Shown here: positions 44,745 through 56,780 of the stretch, piece by piece
How the letters are laid out: every line of letters starts with the position of its first letter
Numbering within the stretch: position 1 is the first letter of the stretch
Origin: Isoetes taiwanensis
Lineage: Eukaryota; Streptophyta; Lycopodiopsida; Isoetales; Isoetaceae
Reading direction: 5' to 3'
Length of the DNA stretch: 64,000 nt
Assembly: GCA_021234155.1 (NCBI GenBank)
Contig: JAJEKV010000018.1
Coordinates: 20,569,252 to 20,633,251, forward strand
Position numbers and translations under genes: made by a program
Notes under the pieces: generated by a model
Told to the model about the DNA's origin: nothing
Database searches by the model: none
What the model saw: the letters and a program-made list of their open reading frames with translations, nothing else

Positions 44745-46286
44745 AGTAATGGTGCCCAGCATTGCTGGGCATAAGTTGGGAATCCGTGTGGACGAAAACC
44801 TATTTAGCTCAGATTATTTTTCAAAATCTAATATAATAGAAACTAAGCCCAGCATTGCTGAGCTTTAAGAGGTTTTTGTGCATTTGACACCCTTCCTCTT
44901 CCCTTTGTCTTTTGCTCTATCCAGCATTTCCCATTTTCCTCATTTCCTTATACACTTTTTTTTTCCTTTTGCCTTTTTTCTCTTTTCCATACACGTCTTC
45001 CTTCTCTTTTTATCTTTTCACTTTCCTTTTTCCTTTTGCCTTTTTTCTCTTTTGCATACACGTCTTCCTTCTCTTTTTATCTTTTCCCTGTCCTTCCCAT
45101 TTATCCCTTTCCTTTTCGTTTCCCTTTTCACTTTCCCTTTTCACATGTCCTTTTCCCCACCTTTTTATGTATCCCTTTTCTTCCTTTCCCCATCCTCTCC
45201 CGCTTTATCCCTTACCTTTTTCCGCTTCTCTTTTTTCCATTTCCCTCTCTTCTTTTCCTCTTGCCCATTTTCCCTTCCCCCCCTTTCGCCTTCCTTTTCC
45301 TTTCCCTTCCCTTTTCATTCTTTCGCCACCCTTTCGCTTTTTCCCGTGCCCTTTTCCCTTTTCTTTTCCCCTTATTTTTTGTTTTCTCTTTCCATTCCTT
45401 TTTCTCTACCTTTTTTATGTGCCCCTTTTCCTCCTTTCTCCACTCTCTCCATGTCTTTTTGTTGCTTCCTTTTTCCCTTTCTTCACCCTTTTCCTCTTCC
45501 TTTTTTTCTCCTGCCCTTATCCCCTTCCCTTCTTTCAATTACCCACTTCCCTTTTTCTAGTGCCTTTTTTCCAAGTTCTATTTCCTTCTTTCCCCTCCTT
45601 TTTTTTTTCCTTTCACTCTCTCTTTTTTCATGCCCTTTTTCCCTTCCCTTCTTCCCATCCTTTTCTTATTCCCCCTTTTCCCTGTTTTTTTCCTCATTTT
45701 CTCAACCTTTCACTCTTTTCCTTTTCTTGGTGCCTCTTTGCCCTTCCCTTTCTCTCCCTCTTCCTTTCCCATGCCATTTTCCCTTCCCTTTTCTTCTTTC
45801 CTCACCCTTTCCCTTTTTCTCCCTTTTTCCATGCTCTTTTTTCCTTTCCTTTTCCCATGCTCGTTTAATTCCTTTTCCCATTCACCCTTTTCCCCACTTT
45901 TTTCCTTTTTCCTATGCCATTTCCCCTTCCTTTTTTCCCTTTACCTCTTTCCCTTTTCCTTGTGCCCTTTTCTCAGATTCCCTTCCCACCTCCCTTTTGA
46001 TTTTTTCTATCCCTTTTCCCATGCATTTTCTCATTCTCTTATCCCCACCCTTTTCCCCTTCTTCTTTTCACTTTTTCCCGTGCCCCTTTGCCCTCTCACG
46101 TTCTCTCTTTCCTCCTCCCTTTTCCTCCCTTTTCCTTTACCCTTTCCCCATAAGAGATCAAAACATGACCAATCACGGTGGTAGAAAGTTGTGCAAGAAA
46201 TTTCGGCCTTTGGATGCACCTAGATGATCTCAGCCATTCGAATTAGGGCTTGACCCAATCCAAGAATTACGGTATAACATTATAAT
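44745..46286 (+). mobile_element. 1.54-kb insertion with a long pyrimidine tract and 13-bp target duplication
   Basis: ATAAGATAATACT occurs at 44732-44744 and 46287-46299, flanking the insertion, and the neighbouring sequence matches the empty copy 1. The element starts AGTAATGGTGCCCAGCATTG, with a perfect hairpin GCCCAGCA/TGCTGGGC. It has a second GCCCAGCATTGCTGAGC about 95 bp on, then a 1.27-kb tract (about 44880-46150) made almost only of C and T, then about 130 bp of ordinary sequence. A 13-bp duplication fits a non-LTR or SINE-like mechanism, but there is no poly(A). The family is unknown. Confidence 0.65.
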
Positions 46287-46510
46287 ATAAGATAATACTT
46301 TAAGACATCTTGCATGGGGGAAGATGTCTCTGACACCATCTTCCCAGGGCTGCCACTGCCCTTGCTCCACGTGAGATTCTTGAGCCCAAGAGGAGGAGAA
46401 CAAGTTCCCTCAAGATATTTATAATTTTTTTGATAAAACTTGGCCATCCACTTTGCATGATCCTTGCCCTTCTTTTTGACACCTCATCAATCTCCCCAAT
46501 TTTGTCTTCT

Positions 46511-46601
46511 TTGTGTTGGGGTTTTTGGCTTCTTTGCCTGTTCTCTGCATGTACCGTCTCATAGGCCTCTGGCCTCCGTGGACGTTAAAATAAACTTCCT
46601 T
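46511..46601. repeat. 90-bp insertion with TTCC tail
   Basis: Absent from copy 1 of the LTR-like repeat. It starts TTGTGTTGGGGTTTTTGG and ends in TTCCTTCCTTCC. TCTTCT on both sides may be the target duplication. It looks like the 3' end of a LINE or SINE. Confidence 0.5.
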
Positions 46602-46705
46602 CCTTCCTTCTTCTCCCTTTAGCAACTTTCATCTTTTTCTATAACAATAAGCACAATTTGATCTTTTTCTATGTTGATCGGGATTTGCCAAAAATCCGGT
46701 CAACA

Positions 46706-49005
46706 GGGGGGTGTATCATTCTTGACGAGAATGATTCAAGAAGCTGCAAGATGATCCACTTACCTTGACGTATCTAATATAAATAATGCCTCCCCATGTT
46801 CCCAAATACTCTGCCTATCTGTTCTAGCACATCTCCATGTTCCTTGTCAATGTGACCTCTCCATGTTCCTAAAAAGGTTCCCCAATTTGTTTTTAAGGCG
46901 TTAAAGGTGTTTAATCAATGGTTTAACATAAGATTGTGGTGTATGTATGTATGTATGTATGTATGTATGTATGTATGTATTCCCATATGTTTGTGGCGTT
47001 ACATGGTGGTTTTTGGCAGGGTTTTTTTGTTTTGTATTGACGAGTCTATCTTTAACACGTTTGTAAATTCAATGGGCCTATATTTTTGAAAAGCAAGTTT
47101 TTATATATCCCCTATATGTTTTGAAAGCAAGTCTTTGTATCCCCTGCTGCGTTTAGGTTGGGTTCACATGCAACCATCGCCAGAGAGGGGCCCTATTTTG
47201 CCATATGCTATTTGGCGATGGCATGTGATGGTGCATGTAAAAGGATGATTCAAAAAATTATATAAATTTGTGGGCCCGAATCTGAAGCATTTGGTGGAGT
47301 GGCCGGCCTGAACAAGCAGTGGATATTGTTTTGGATTGCACGAGCGGCGAGTAGGTAAGCGAATCCCTTGTTCTGGGCTCCTGTATTAAAATTCGGTAGA
47401 TTCCATCCAGGCTTCTTAATTTTTTGAGAAATTATTCTGTTTTATTGAGCTATTGAGGAGGTATTATGCTTCTTGTGGAGAAGCTTCTGGTGAAGGCCAT
47501 GTGCCTAGCAGGTTGCTTGTTTTGTATTTTTCTTCTCACTTTTTCTTCTCAGAGTGCAGCTTTGGAAGATCATGCTAATTTGTAACAAGTCGGCAAGCAG
47601 GCTGTACCTGCAATTATTTGGCACAATAGTCATCAAGATAATTTGTGGATAATTTTTTGTCCATAGTCAATGGTTTTTTTGGATATCTTATTGGGTGTAG
47701 TCAATGGTGCTTGTGCAACTTTGATTTGGACAGGTCTTTTTAAGAAAGAAAAAATGTAGAAGATTCCAAAGAGAGGGATTGGAGTGACAGATTGTGTGCA
47801 CCATTTGATGATTATTGACGAGGGTAGTGGAGAGCATGGCAACGTTGCCACGTCTAGAAGTGTTTTTCATATACGCGGGCATAGATAGCTCTTTTTTTCA
47901 TCGCTTTTATTGATGCTAAGAATGCGCCCATCTCGCTAAGTGAAACTCTAGATTACCTACAAGAAATCTTGCCAAGTGAAACTCTAGATTACTTACAGAA
48001 AGTTGTGAATATGCAAATGTACCTTTTGATTGTTATATGAATAAAGATATGGTTTTTTTTTCAATGGTTCTATTTTATTGAAGTTTCTGCAGTCGCTTTA
48101 GCAATGGATTAACTCTTAACAGTTCATTTAGAGTATTTTGTAGTATATGCTCACATCTAAACACCAAGAACAAAAAGCAATAAGGAGGCTATCTATTCTA
48201 CCACATGTCAACTTCAATAATGAATTCTTTACCTATAGTCGTCTAAAAAGAATCCAATTGGATGTGATCTAAAAGCTTTTCAAGGTAGAACAAATGGCAG
48301 AAGAAATGATTGACACCAAACCTAGCATGGTTGATTATGCTACCCATTTTACTATTAAAATATGGCCTTCCAACTCTGAATGTGCTAAAATCATGATCCC
48401 AATAAAGTTTGCACAATTAGCCATGTATTGCAAGGAGGGGATTCTCACAATGGTTGGAACTAAGATTTGTGTAATGCATAAAAAATCGTATAATTGAGGC
48501 AGTTTAAGCAGCTTGTTTTCTGTGGCGGTCTTCTTTCTATTTTAGATTATTTTGGATCCCTTTTTTTGCAATGGTATAAAAGCAGCAGAAAGGGCTGGAG
48601 TGAATTTTGGAAAGTGTTGAACTGCAGACATGATTTCTCTGTGATATCTCCATGCCAAATAGACTGGAATTTAATCAATCGTGTGCTGCAGAATCTCAAC
48701 TGGCTTCTTTTTCTCTTTTTCCATTAGATATTCTTGCACTCGCATGTAACACCAGCTTTTGCTCTGTTCCAATGGTTTATATTGAATCATGAATGCTTTT
48801 GCAACAACAAAGTGCTCACATGAACTTGAATTTGGAATCTTGATTACGGAATGTAAAGGATTTCGGCTACATGGCATGGCAGTTTCATCACATAGCACAT
48901 GCTTTCCCAGTGTTGTAATGCTACAGCCGATTTGTTTCTGGCAGCCGATTTGTTTCTGGCCCCTCTATTTTTCTCTTGTCAGATCCTTGGGCTATTTATG
49001 AGGAG
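46706..49005. other. No gene recognised; microsatellite and weak hairpin
   Basis: GTAT is repeated ten times (46941-46980). CACATGCAACCATCGCCA (47165-47182) can pair with TGGCGATGGCATGTG (47213-47227). No frame resembles a protein on either strand. Confidence 0.55.
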
Positions 49006-49009
49006 GGTA

Positions 49010-49099
49010 ACCCCTCCCTTGAGTGGGTTGTGCAAAATAACCCACGAGGCCGTTAGGCCGAGTGGGTTATTTTGCGTAGCCCACGAAAGGGAGGGGTTG
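49010..49099. repeat. Imperfect hairpin with AACCCCTCCCT arms
   Basis: AACCCCTCCCT and a CAAAATAACCCAC block in the left arm (49010-49050) match the complement in the right arm (49055-49099), with small bulges. The hairpin is followed by CCCTTAAACCTCGGTCC (49104-49120), whose complement occurs at 49776-49792. Confidence 0.8.
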
Positions 49100-49738
49100 G
49101 CCTCCCTTAAACCTCGGTCCGAGGAGGTTCTTTAATCACACTCTGCTTTATAGCCCAGATCTGCATTGTAGACCAGATCATTTTGCTTTTCTGGCCAGAT
49201 CGTTTTGCTTCCTGCATTGTAGACCAAATCATTTTATAGCCTCGCCAGAACTTTCTGCATTATATACTAGATTGTCGGCTATGGCAGGAGGCTGGTGGTC
49301 TTCGTGTTTCTAAGACTCTGATACATGGCTTCAAACAAATTAGATAAGCTTAAAAATATGGATATTTTGCCACATCAAGCTATGTATTGAGTTTTTCTTT
49401 GCCATAGCCATGCCAGAAGAAGGTTTTAAGCGGAATCCAGACAGGATTAAGCCGGTTTGAAGAAGTGCCCATCAAAAAAACACGAGATGAGATCATTCAA
49501 AAAGCAAAAAGCAAAAACTTTATCGCAAATGCATTGGTTTAGAGTCGATTGATCGAAATTTTACAAAGCAGAACTGTGATACACAGAAGCTGTGCAGGCA
49601 GGCTATGGCGGGGAAGGCAGGATGTGAAGGTATGAATATTCTTCTGCCAAGGAATATCCAAGAAGTTATCACGATAATTACTGGAATATACCTGAAAACA
49701 GAATATTCAAGAAGTTATGCGAAATAACCTCTCTGGAT

Positions 49739-49810
49739 CCGACGGTGGGGACTGGTTCGATCTGTAGATCTCCGAGGACCGAGGTTTAAGGGTTCAAATC
49801 CCGCTGTCGG
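49739..49810 (+). other. tRNA-like sequence with A-box and B-box
   Basis: This 72-nt stretch starts CCGACGG and ends CTGTCGG, which pair (one G-U). It has an A-box-like TGGGGACTGG and a B-box GGTTCAAATCC at Pol III spacing. The T-stem is poor and no clear anticodon arm is seen. It may be a tRNA relic or the head of a SINE. Confidence 0.3.
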
Positions 49811-50204
49811 TTTCATTTCTTTTTCTTGCATGTGCATTTCTCGCTTCTTCGTTTGTTTCTTACAGATTTTTTAACAGATTGTTATGGCCGATTGGGGCAC
49901 CAAGGGATCCTTCTTCCAATCGTCTAGTCGAATTTTCTGCGGAGAGAGGCATAACTTCGATCCTTCAAAATCTACAGGTAGGACTTTTGGGCTTTGGATT
50001 TGGTAGGGCTTGCGGCCTGTTTTGTGCTGGGGATGTCTGCCAAAGCTTATGCTTAGTTTTGTTTTTCTCTTTTTTTTTTCTCTTTTTTCTTTTTAGCACA
50101 CTAGTCCCATCAGGCCTACAACCTTTCTTGCAATTCTAGCCTATTCACGTCTCGCCTCCACCTCAGCAACATCTGAAGTGGCATTTCCCTACACCATTAG
50201 ATCC
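49811..50204. other. No gene recognised
   Basis: T-rich non-coding sequence. Confidence 0.4.
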
Positions 50205-50681
50205 TAAGTTTTAAAGATTGAAGGCTAGGAAAATTAGAAAAGGACCAAAAAATACTAACAGAGATGGGAGAAGGCACAAGTAGAAGACATTGTATCCTGC
50301 ATTTGCAACCCATCTCCTTTGCAGGATAGATGATATTATTGGTTTTACCTTCTCCAAGTACTTAGCTATGAACAACGCAAAAAAGCACGCAACAGAAAAA
50401 CGTGATTGCACCCAACAAAGGAGAAGAGCTAGGAGCACCATCTCACCTCCTGCGGGCCTGATGAGTTTTCTGTATGATCATGAGGAAAAGATTGAGCAGA
50501 CAATCTTGGAAGGAAGCATTCATCTGTTAGACCCCACTTCTCGGAAGGTCATTGCAAACATAGGCGGCCCGATGAAGGAATTGGAGACTATTTATAAGTT
50601 GCGTAGTAATAAAATTCATTACCATATTTGTTACGTTGATATGAATTATGTCTTATGTTTGAAACGTGACTTTTTGGCTGG
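50205..50681 (+). repeat. Repeated segment with an open frame, cut by a LINE
   Basis: The segment starting CTAAGTTTTAAA recurs at 58111-58445 with about 85-90% identity by eye. It holds a frame (50290-50681) with HEEKIEQTILEGSIHLLD and KIHYHICYVDMNYVLCL, of unknown family. It is interrupted at 50682 by the LINE and would resume at 55614. There the frame soon hits a stop. Confidence 0.55.
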
Positions 50682-50689
50682 CAGAAAAT

Positions 50690-51251
50690 TAGAGAGGAAA
50701 GAGATAAGGCAGAGCAGTCATTGCTGGCTCAAAAAAAAGGAAAAATGACCTGGATCAGGAAATCTGGAGAAGGGAGTATTAAGGTCCTGAACAAAGGGAT
50801 CACAATTAGGGAGCCTTCCTCGGGAAGAAGATCAAAGTCTAATTCTCCCTCTCCTGCTCGGGAAAAGGGTGAGTGCTCACACAAGATCTCTGATTTTCCT
50901 ATACAAAATCTATTTCCAGCTCCAAATGAGTCTCAATTGGTAGGAATTGGTGAGCTTTCTAAGCAACAGCCAATGTCCTCAAATTATGAAGAAAAGGAAG
51001 ATTTAGGTGAGCTTTCTAAGCAACAGCCTGAATCTCCCAGGAGTGCTATTTTGGATGACCACGATTTGAATGCTGTTGTAGCAGATTCAATTGAGGAAAT
51101 TCTTCCTACTAATGACCTTGTCATGTCATCCCCTTCTCAACCTGGTGTTGATGAATTCTTTACCCCCCAGACAACCAGGAAAAAGAATAAAAAAATGGTC
51201 CTCTTTAATCTAGATGGGCCTGCCTCTAATACAAGAAATAAATCTTTATGA
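50690..51251 (+). CDS. LINE ORF1 (5'-truncated)
   Basis: From the LINE junction the frame reads a charged start rich in Glu and Lys and then a long low-complexity region rich in Ser, Pro and Glu. This region has two GELSKQQP repeats and a PQTTRKKNKK basic end. Such ORF1 proteins bind RNA as chaperones. No zinc knuckle or RRM is seen in the part that is left; it may have been on the missing N-terminus. The stop TGA (51249-51251) overlaps the ORF2 ATG (51248-51250). Confidence 0.6.
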
Positions 51252-54200
51252 AGATTGTGTGTTGGAATTTAAGAGGTATAAAGGGTCCTTTGAAGAGAAA
51301 AAGGGCTCTCATTGCAATTCAAGAAATGAAAGCAGACATTATATTATTGCAGGAGCATAGGCTCCCCTCCTTTGAATCCTCAAAATTGGGGGACTGGGTC
51401 TATCCGGGTAGTAGTTCGACCTGGGCTGCAGCCAATGGTACTAAAGGTGGAATTTGCACAATTTGGAAGGGGTTCCCTTCCTTTGGTTCATATGTATCCC
51501 CTTCAGGTAGGTGGTCAGTTAGTTTTCTCAATATCAAGGGTCACTTGGCTGGAATTATCAATGTTTATGCTTCAACAGAGCCCCATGAAAGGGAAATGCA
51601 ATGGAGGGACATGTATTTGTGGATCGAGCAGCAAAACCAGGTTCACAATTGGCTGTTGGCAGGAGATTTTAATAACACTCCTTTATGGGATCAAAAACTT
51701 GGGAAAAAAATCAATATGACCAAGAATGAGAGATGTGAATGGGACAAATTGATTGCAAATTTTGTCTATCATCCTCCCTCCTCATCAGCCACTTATTCCT
51801 GGAGTAATAAAAGAAAGGGGCCAGAAAGGACTTTTTGCTTACTGGATAGATTCTATACCTTAGCAGCTGACTTGGATCTATGGGATCAAATCCTTATTAG
51901 ATCAGGTTGCAGTAATTCCATTTCTGATCACTTTCCTCAGGTCTTGGAATCTCTTGCAGTCTCCCCTCGGGCTGCTAAGGTAAATACCCCTTTCAAATTT
52001 AATGTTCAACTTCTGCAAGTCAATGACTTTTGTTCTCAATTGAAAAATTATTATCTATCCCTTCCCAAGATTGGAAATAGTAGGTCCATGATTGGGTTTG
52101 TGCAGAAGTTAAAAACACTCAAGGGTTGGATTAAAAAATGGGGCAAGGATTGGGCAGAAAAGAAGAGGAAACAGAAAAATGAAATTTATGCTGAAATAAA
52201 AAAGGTAAGAGAATCCTTGTTTCTTGATAAAGACAATCAGCCCTTGCAAGAATTGGAGAGCCAGCTGGAAATCAAGGTCAAACATGTGGAGGAAATGGAA
52301 GCTCAATCATTGGCTATTAGAAGTAAGTGTCAATATATCAATTTTATGGACAAAAGCAGTTCCTCTTTCTTCTTTAGGGCTGCTAAGAGTTGGATCATTA
52401 ATAATGGCATTATCTCAGTCCAAGATGAGCAGGGTTGTACTATTCAAGGGCAGCAGGAAATCCAGACTTTCTTTACTCAAAGATATCAGGAGCTGTTTGA
52501 TAAGCTGCCAACCTCACAACCAGATATTGACCAATTCTTTAGCATGATTGACTCTGACTCTGATTCTCTTCCAGTCAATAATGAGGCTCTTGTAGCTATT
52601 CCACAAAAACAGGAAATTCTCCTCACCCTGAATTCCATGGCTTCTGGGAAAAGCCCTGGTCCTGATGGCTTTCCCCCTGAATTTTTTAAGGAATTTTGGG
52701 AGGTGATGCAGGATGATATTACAACTTTTGTCCAGGGGGCTTGGCAGGCAGAAAGTTTGCATCCTGCAGTAAATGCTGGCCTAATTGCTTTAGTCCCTAA
52801 AGTGGATCAGCCTATGGCCTTTTCTGACTGGAGGCCAATCTCCTTGACCAACACTATTTATAAAATCCTAGCAAAAATATTGGCAAATAGGGTCAAGCCT
52901 ATTCTAGAAGCCCTCATCAGTCCCTTGCAAACTGCCTTTTTACCTGGTAGAAGCATTCTTGATAACCTTATTGGGGCCTATGAAGGTTTACATTGGAATA
53001 ATCTTTCTAAACAGAATTGCATGCTCTTGAAGCTTGATTTCAAAAGGGCTTTTGACACTATAAATTGGGATTTCCTTGGTAAAGCTATGGAATCTTTGGG
53101 TTTCTCCCAGAAGGTAATTGATCTGGTTCTTGCTTTCAATAAGGATGCCAGGTCTGCAGTCCTCATTAATGGCTGCCCATCTCCCTTTTTCCCATGTAAA
53201 AGGGGAGTAAGGCAAGGGTGCCCTTTGGCCCCTTACCTCTTCCTAATTGTTGCTGAGATGGTGACCAAGGTTACAAACAAACTTCAGTAGAATGGGCAAA
53301 TCAAAGGCCTCCAGATGCCTACTGAAGGTATGCATTTATCTTTGATGCAATATGCTGATGATACATTTATCTTTTTAGAGGACAATGGGAAAAGCATCTT
53401 TGCTTTCCTATCTGCCATGGAGATCTTTGGTAAGGCGTCAGGTGTGCTTTTGAATAGAGCCAAATGTACCATTCTTCTGGATTCCATTGAAAATAAAATA
53501 GCAGACATAGCAATCCTGGAAAAAGGTATGGCTACCAAACTGTTGGGTCTTCCACTTGCACCTGATATGAGTCTCCATGGTCTTTGGTCTCCCATCACAA
53601 ACAGGATCAAAAGGAAATTCATGATGTACCCTGCCTCACTTTCACTGGCAGGAAGGGTGGAAATTGCCAATTCAGTTATTGCCAGCACACACATTTATTT
53701 TTCGTCTGCAATTGTGGCAGATAAGGCAACTTATGGGGAAATCCAGACTACTATCCGGAAATTCATCTGGCAAGGCGATTATAAAGTTGCATGGCAGAAT
53801 CTTATTACTCCAAAAGATTCTGGTGGCCTTGGATGCAAAGATCTCTTTAAACAAGCTCAGGCCCTTGCTGCAAAACTGATATGGCGTGCTCTTACTTCTT
53901 CCTATGATTCCCCTGCTATGGTCTTTATCAGGTACTGGATGCAGCAAACCAAACCTGTGGGTAGCAATTCTATCCAACATCAGCTCCCAGACTCAGCTTT
54001 TTATCAGCTTACAGCAGGACCTCACACATCTCCTATCATGAGGCGACTTCTGGATGCATGGAATGAAGTTTCTCATTGTTTCCATGCAGATGACCTTCAA
54101 AAGGTAAGCTCCAAATTCCATTTCTTTTGGCATCACAATCTATTGCCTACTGAAGTAGGGTGTTTGGCTCTCAAACACCCTAGAAAATACAAAGAATGGA

Positions 54201-55027
54201 GTGATGCGGGGATTAAATCCATTGCTGACCTCAGATGCAATGGTAATCTGCTCACTTGGCAGGATGTGGTGACTAAAATCAGTGACACACAGGTAAACAA
54301 AAAGATCTTCTCTATCATTTCCCGTTCCCTGAGTAATTGGGAAGACTCATTAGCTTCTATCTCGTGGAGTTGTGAGGGGAAGAAAAACTACAGTGTCTCC
54401 AGAATTTACAAATTGATCATTCAACCCTCTGATCTCAAGGTCACTACAAAATGGGGCTGCACTCAACAGGAGGCAGTCAAAGTGATCACTGATGGTTGGC
54501 AGGCCTATTGTGCAAAAAAGATCCTCTTATTCAGATGGCTACTGCTGAACCAGAGTTTGTCCACAAATGACAGAATAGCAAGGTATAAGGCTGCCTATTC
54601 CAGTGATTGCCCTCTGGGCTGTCAACTTCCAGAGTCTAACTTGCATACCTTTCAATGTCCTCGTCTTTTACCCTTTTGGACTTGGGCAAGAAACCTTTGT
54701 ATGGCCACTCCTGGTTCCTCTTCCCAGGAATTCTTTGTCTTTTTGAATTTCCCAAGTGCTTTTTGTGGCACTTTGAGAACACTGGCCCTCTGGTCCATCT
54801 GGAAGCACAGAAACCGAATCCTTCACGATCAAAAAGCTTTTAACCTCAATTGGATTAAAGCTTGCTTTCAGTCCTTGCTGGTTGAAACTGCTATTGCTCA
54901 TAGAAGATGCAGGGGCTCAGCATATGACAGAAATTGGGATTCTCTTGGGAATTATCATGGTTTTTATGCTTTTTTTAAATTAACTCTCTCTGATGCTGAT
55001 ATTCACATTGACAGATTTTGTGACTGA
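51248..55027 (+). pseudogene. LINE ORF2: endonuclease and reverse transcriptase, one nonsense codon
   Basis: 1,259 codons with a single in-frame stop, TAG at 53288-53290. An APE-type endonuclease occupies residues 1-240: CWNLRG, the LLQEHR Glu, AGDFNN, and a C-terminal SDHFP. RT spans about residues 450-730 with SPGPDGFPPEFFK, LKLDFKRAFDTINWDF, GVRQGCPLAPYLF and the YADD catalytic motif (53351-53362, after the stop). The C-terminal zf-RVT motif CPLGC-x7-H-x4-C is at about 54607-54660. It would nick genomic DNA and prime cDNA synthesis. With the stop between RT motifs it cannot make full-length protein unless read through. A small frame at 54993-55241 overlaps the end. Confidence 0.9.
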
Positions 55028-55572
55028 GCACTATGACATGGTTATTCCTCCGTCCCGTGGAAGATATGATCCGAAGCCGACCTTTGTGCAGTGGACAAGG
55101 GGGGAGATCAAAGCCAAGATGATTCACTTGAAACAGCACATCTGGGCTCAGATAGCATTGGGGGTTATTCTGGAATATGAAGATCTCTGGTGGTGGAATG
55201 ATCTGAAGATCTACTTTGCTGCAAAATGGGAGGAGCACTGATGTCACCTCACGAAATCATCTTGCAGTTCATGGTCCACACTCCTCCGGATCCGGATGAG
55301 CTTGAGACAAGATTTCACATTGTCCGCCGATCCTTTGGAGTTTGATTTGGGCTATGAATAGTGAACCAGGTTTTTGATCACTATTTTCAAACTATTTCTG
55401 GCACTTGATATTTTACTTTGATTAGCTGGTACAGCTTATTTTGATCATCTAGTTGTGCTGCTCTTTTTAAATCCCTCCTTGGGATAAGTAAGCATTGCAA
55501 AGGTTTGTTTTTTCCTTTGCAATTGCTGTAAATATTCATGTAACCTCTTTTTGCATGTAATATCAAAGCTGC

Positions 55573-55608
<36 letters not shown>

Positions 55609-55613
55609 GCTGG

Positions 55614-56299
55614 ATGCATTCAGGGTGTTTGAAAGAAGGGATAGAGAAAATAAATGTGCCTATGGATGCTAGAAAGGTCTTAATTATGAATACGAATCCA
55701 ACTTAGGTATACACAGGAAATAAATTTTCTAAGCCTAATAAAGCATATTAGGACTTCACTTCTGCTTGCGTGGACGCTCTCCTTCTATCGAAGTTACGTT
55801 CTCTGTTTAGTTCAATTTAGGGTAAGCAATTGACAGTGTTCTTATCATATCTCATATCTTGTATAAAATTTTGATACATCAAATTCTTCATCTGGCATCT
55901 AGTTTACAGACCTTACTTCCAGGCAGAATGAATCTTACAGCCGGATAAATGGATATGAGACTGCACATAAGCTGTTTGTCCCCTTTTTACATGCATATGT
56001 AACGTTCACTTTTGCTTGCTTTTATTAGTGAACAGTTTGCTTTATGTTGTCATAAGTACAACCCAACGTAATCTCCTGAATTTAGAGCTAGGAAAGCCTA
56101 AGTGTGCTATACCATGAACTGGTTGCATGCAATGTGTGACTGCTAGCAATAATAGAACCAGACCTTACTGCTTGATTGCAGTCATGCTTTGGTGCTAAAT
56201 CCAGCAAAGGTGTCTTGAGACATGATATGCAGCGAAATGATCTGTACACACAAATCTAGGCAATTTTTATGTTGGATTGTTTATAAAATTTAATATTAT
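55614..56299. other. No gene recognised
   Basis: This is the continuation of the sequence into which the LINE inserted. No conserved frame. Confidence 0.45.
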
Positions 56300-56780
56300 T
56301 CATTCATGGAAATCATTTTGTATTGCCCAATGTGTGAGCGGTGCATTGAAACATTGGAGCACTGTTTATATTTGTGTGCATAGCTGAGTAGTCTTAGGTC
56401 CTGGCTGCATTCGCTTTTTGGAGTATCTTTGGATAGTCAGCACTTTATTTTGGGTATTTATCCAAATCAGTGGACTGCTTCTAAAAGGATTGCATTTCAC
56501 ATGGCAAAGTCTTGGCTAATATGGAGTGTATGGAAGCGAAGGCGAAGAAAGGTCTTTTATGATAAGCATATTTCTTCTCAGGTGGTGCTTCAAGCAATTC
56601 GTAAGAAGTTGTATAATTGCTTTCAGATCTCCAATTGGCGTGATCGTATTAAAATTCCAATATGGAGTGATCATCTAAAAGTGATTGATGCTTCAGGGAT
56701 ATTTCTTACTTCTGGAAGTACTTTGTAATATTTTGAGTGTATAATATGAAGTAAAACACGTTCTTCAAAAAAAAAAAAAC
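56300..56780 (+). mobile_element. 3' end of a different LINE
   Basis: The frame near 56325 has a CPMCERCIETLEHCLYLC zinc motif (zf-RVT), then an in-frame stop. It continues in 56429-56728 as SWLIWSVWKRRRRKVFYD and ends with a stop and an A run (56766-56779). Sequence differs from the two other LINEs here, so it is another family. It is 5'-truncated and dead. Confidence 0.75.

Larger units (their letters stand above)
44094..46705 (-). repeat. LTR-like repeat, copy 2, with nested insertions
   Basis: The outer sequence matches copy 1 (39989-40672) from TGATGTCGG to GGTCAACA. It is interrupted by a MITE (44189-44556), a 1.5-kb element (44745-46286) and a 90-bp insertion (46511-46601). Because copy 1 has the empty sites, all three insertion points are directly visible. 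Confidence 0.75.
50682..55604 (+). mobile_element. L1-type LINE, nearly intact, with target-site duplication
   Basis: TTTGGCTGG lies directly before (50673-50681) and directly after (55605-55613) the element, a 9-bp duplication. The 3' end is a run of 29 A (55576-55604). ORF1 is cut at the 5' end; ORF2 has endonuclease, RT and zinc motif. The LINE landed inside the repeated segment at 50205. Confidence 0.85.

Noticed and set aside
44878-46227. Open frames of 449, 318 and 184 codons on the plus strand
   Set aside because: The tract is almost only C and T, so stop codons cannot occur in any frame. The Ser/Pro/Phe/Leu sequence is an artefact.
50682-50748. A frameshift inside LINE ORF1 at the run of eight A
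   Set aside because: The 9-bp duplication shows that the LINE begins at 50682, so the upstream frame belongs to the sequence it inserted into and not to ORF1.
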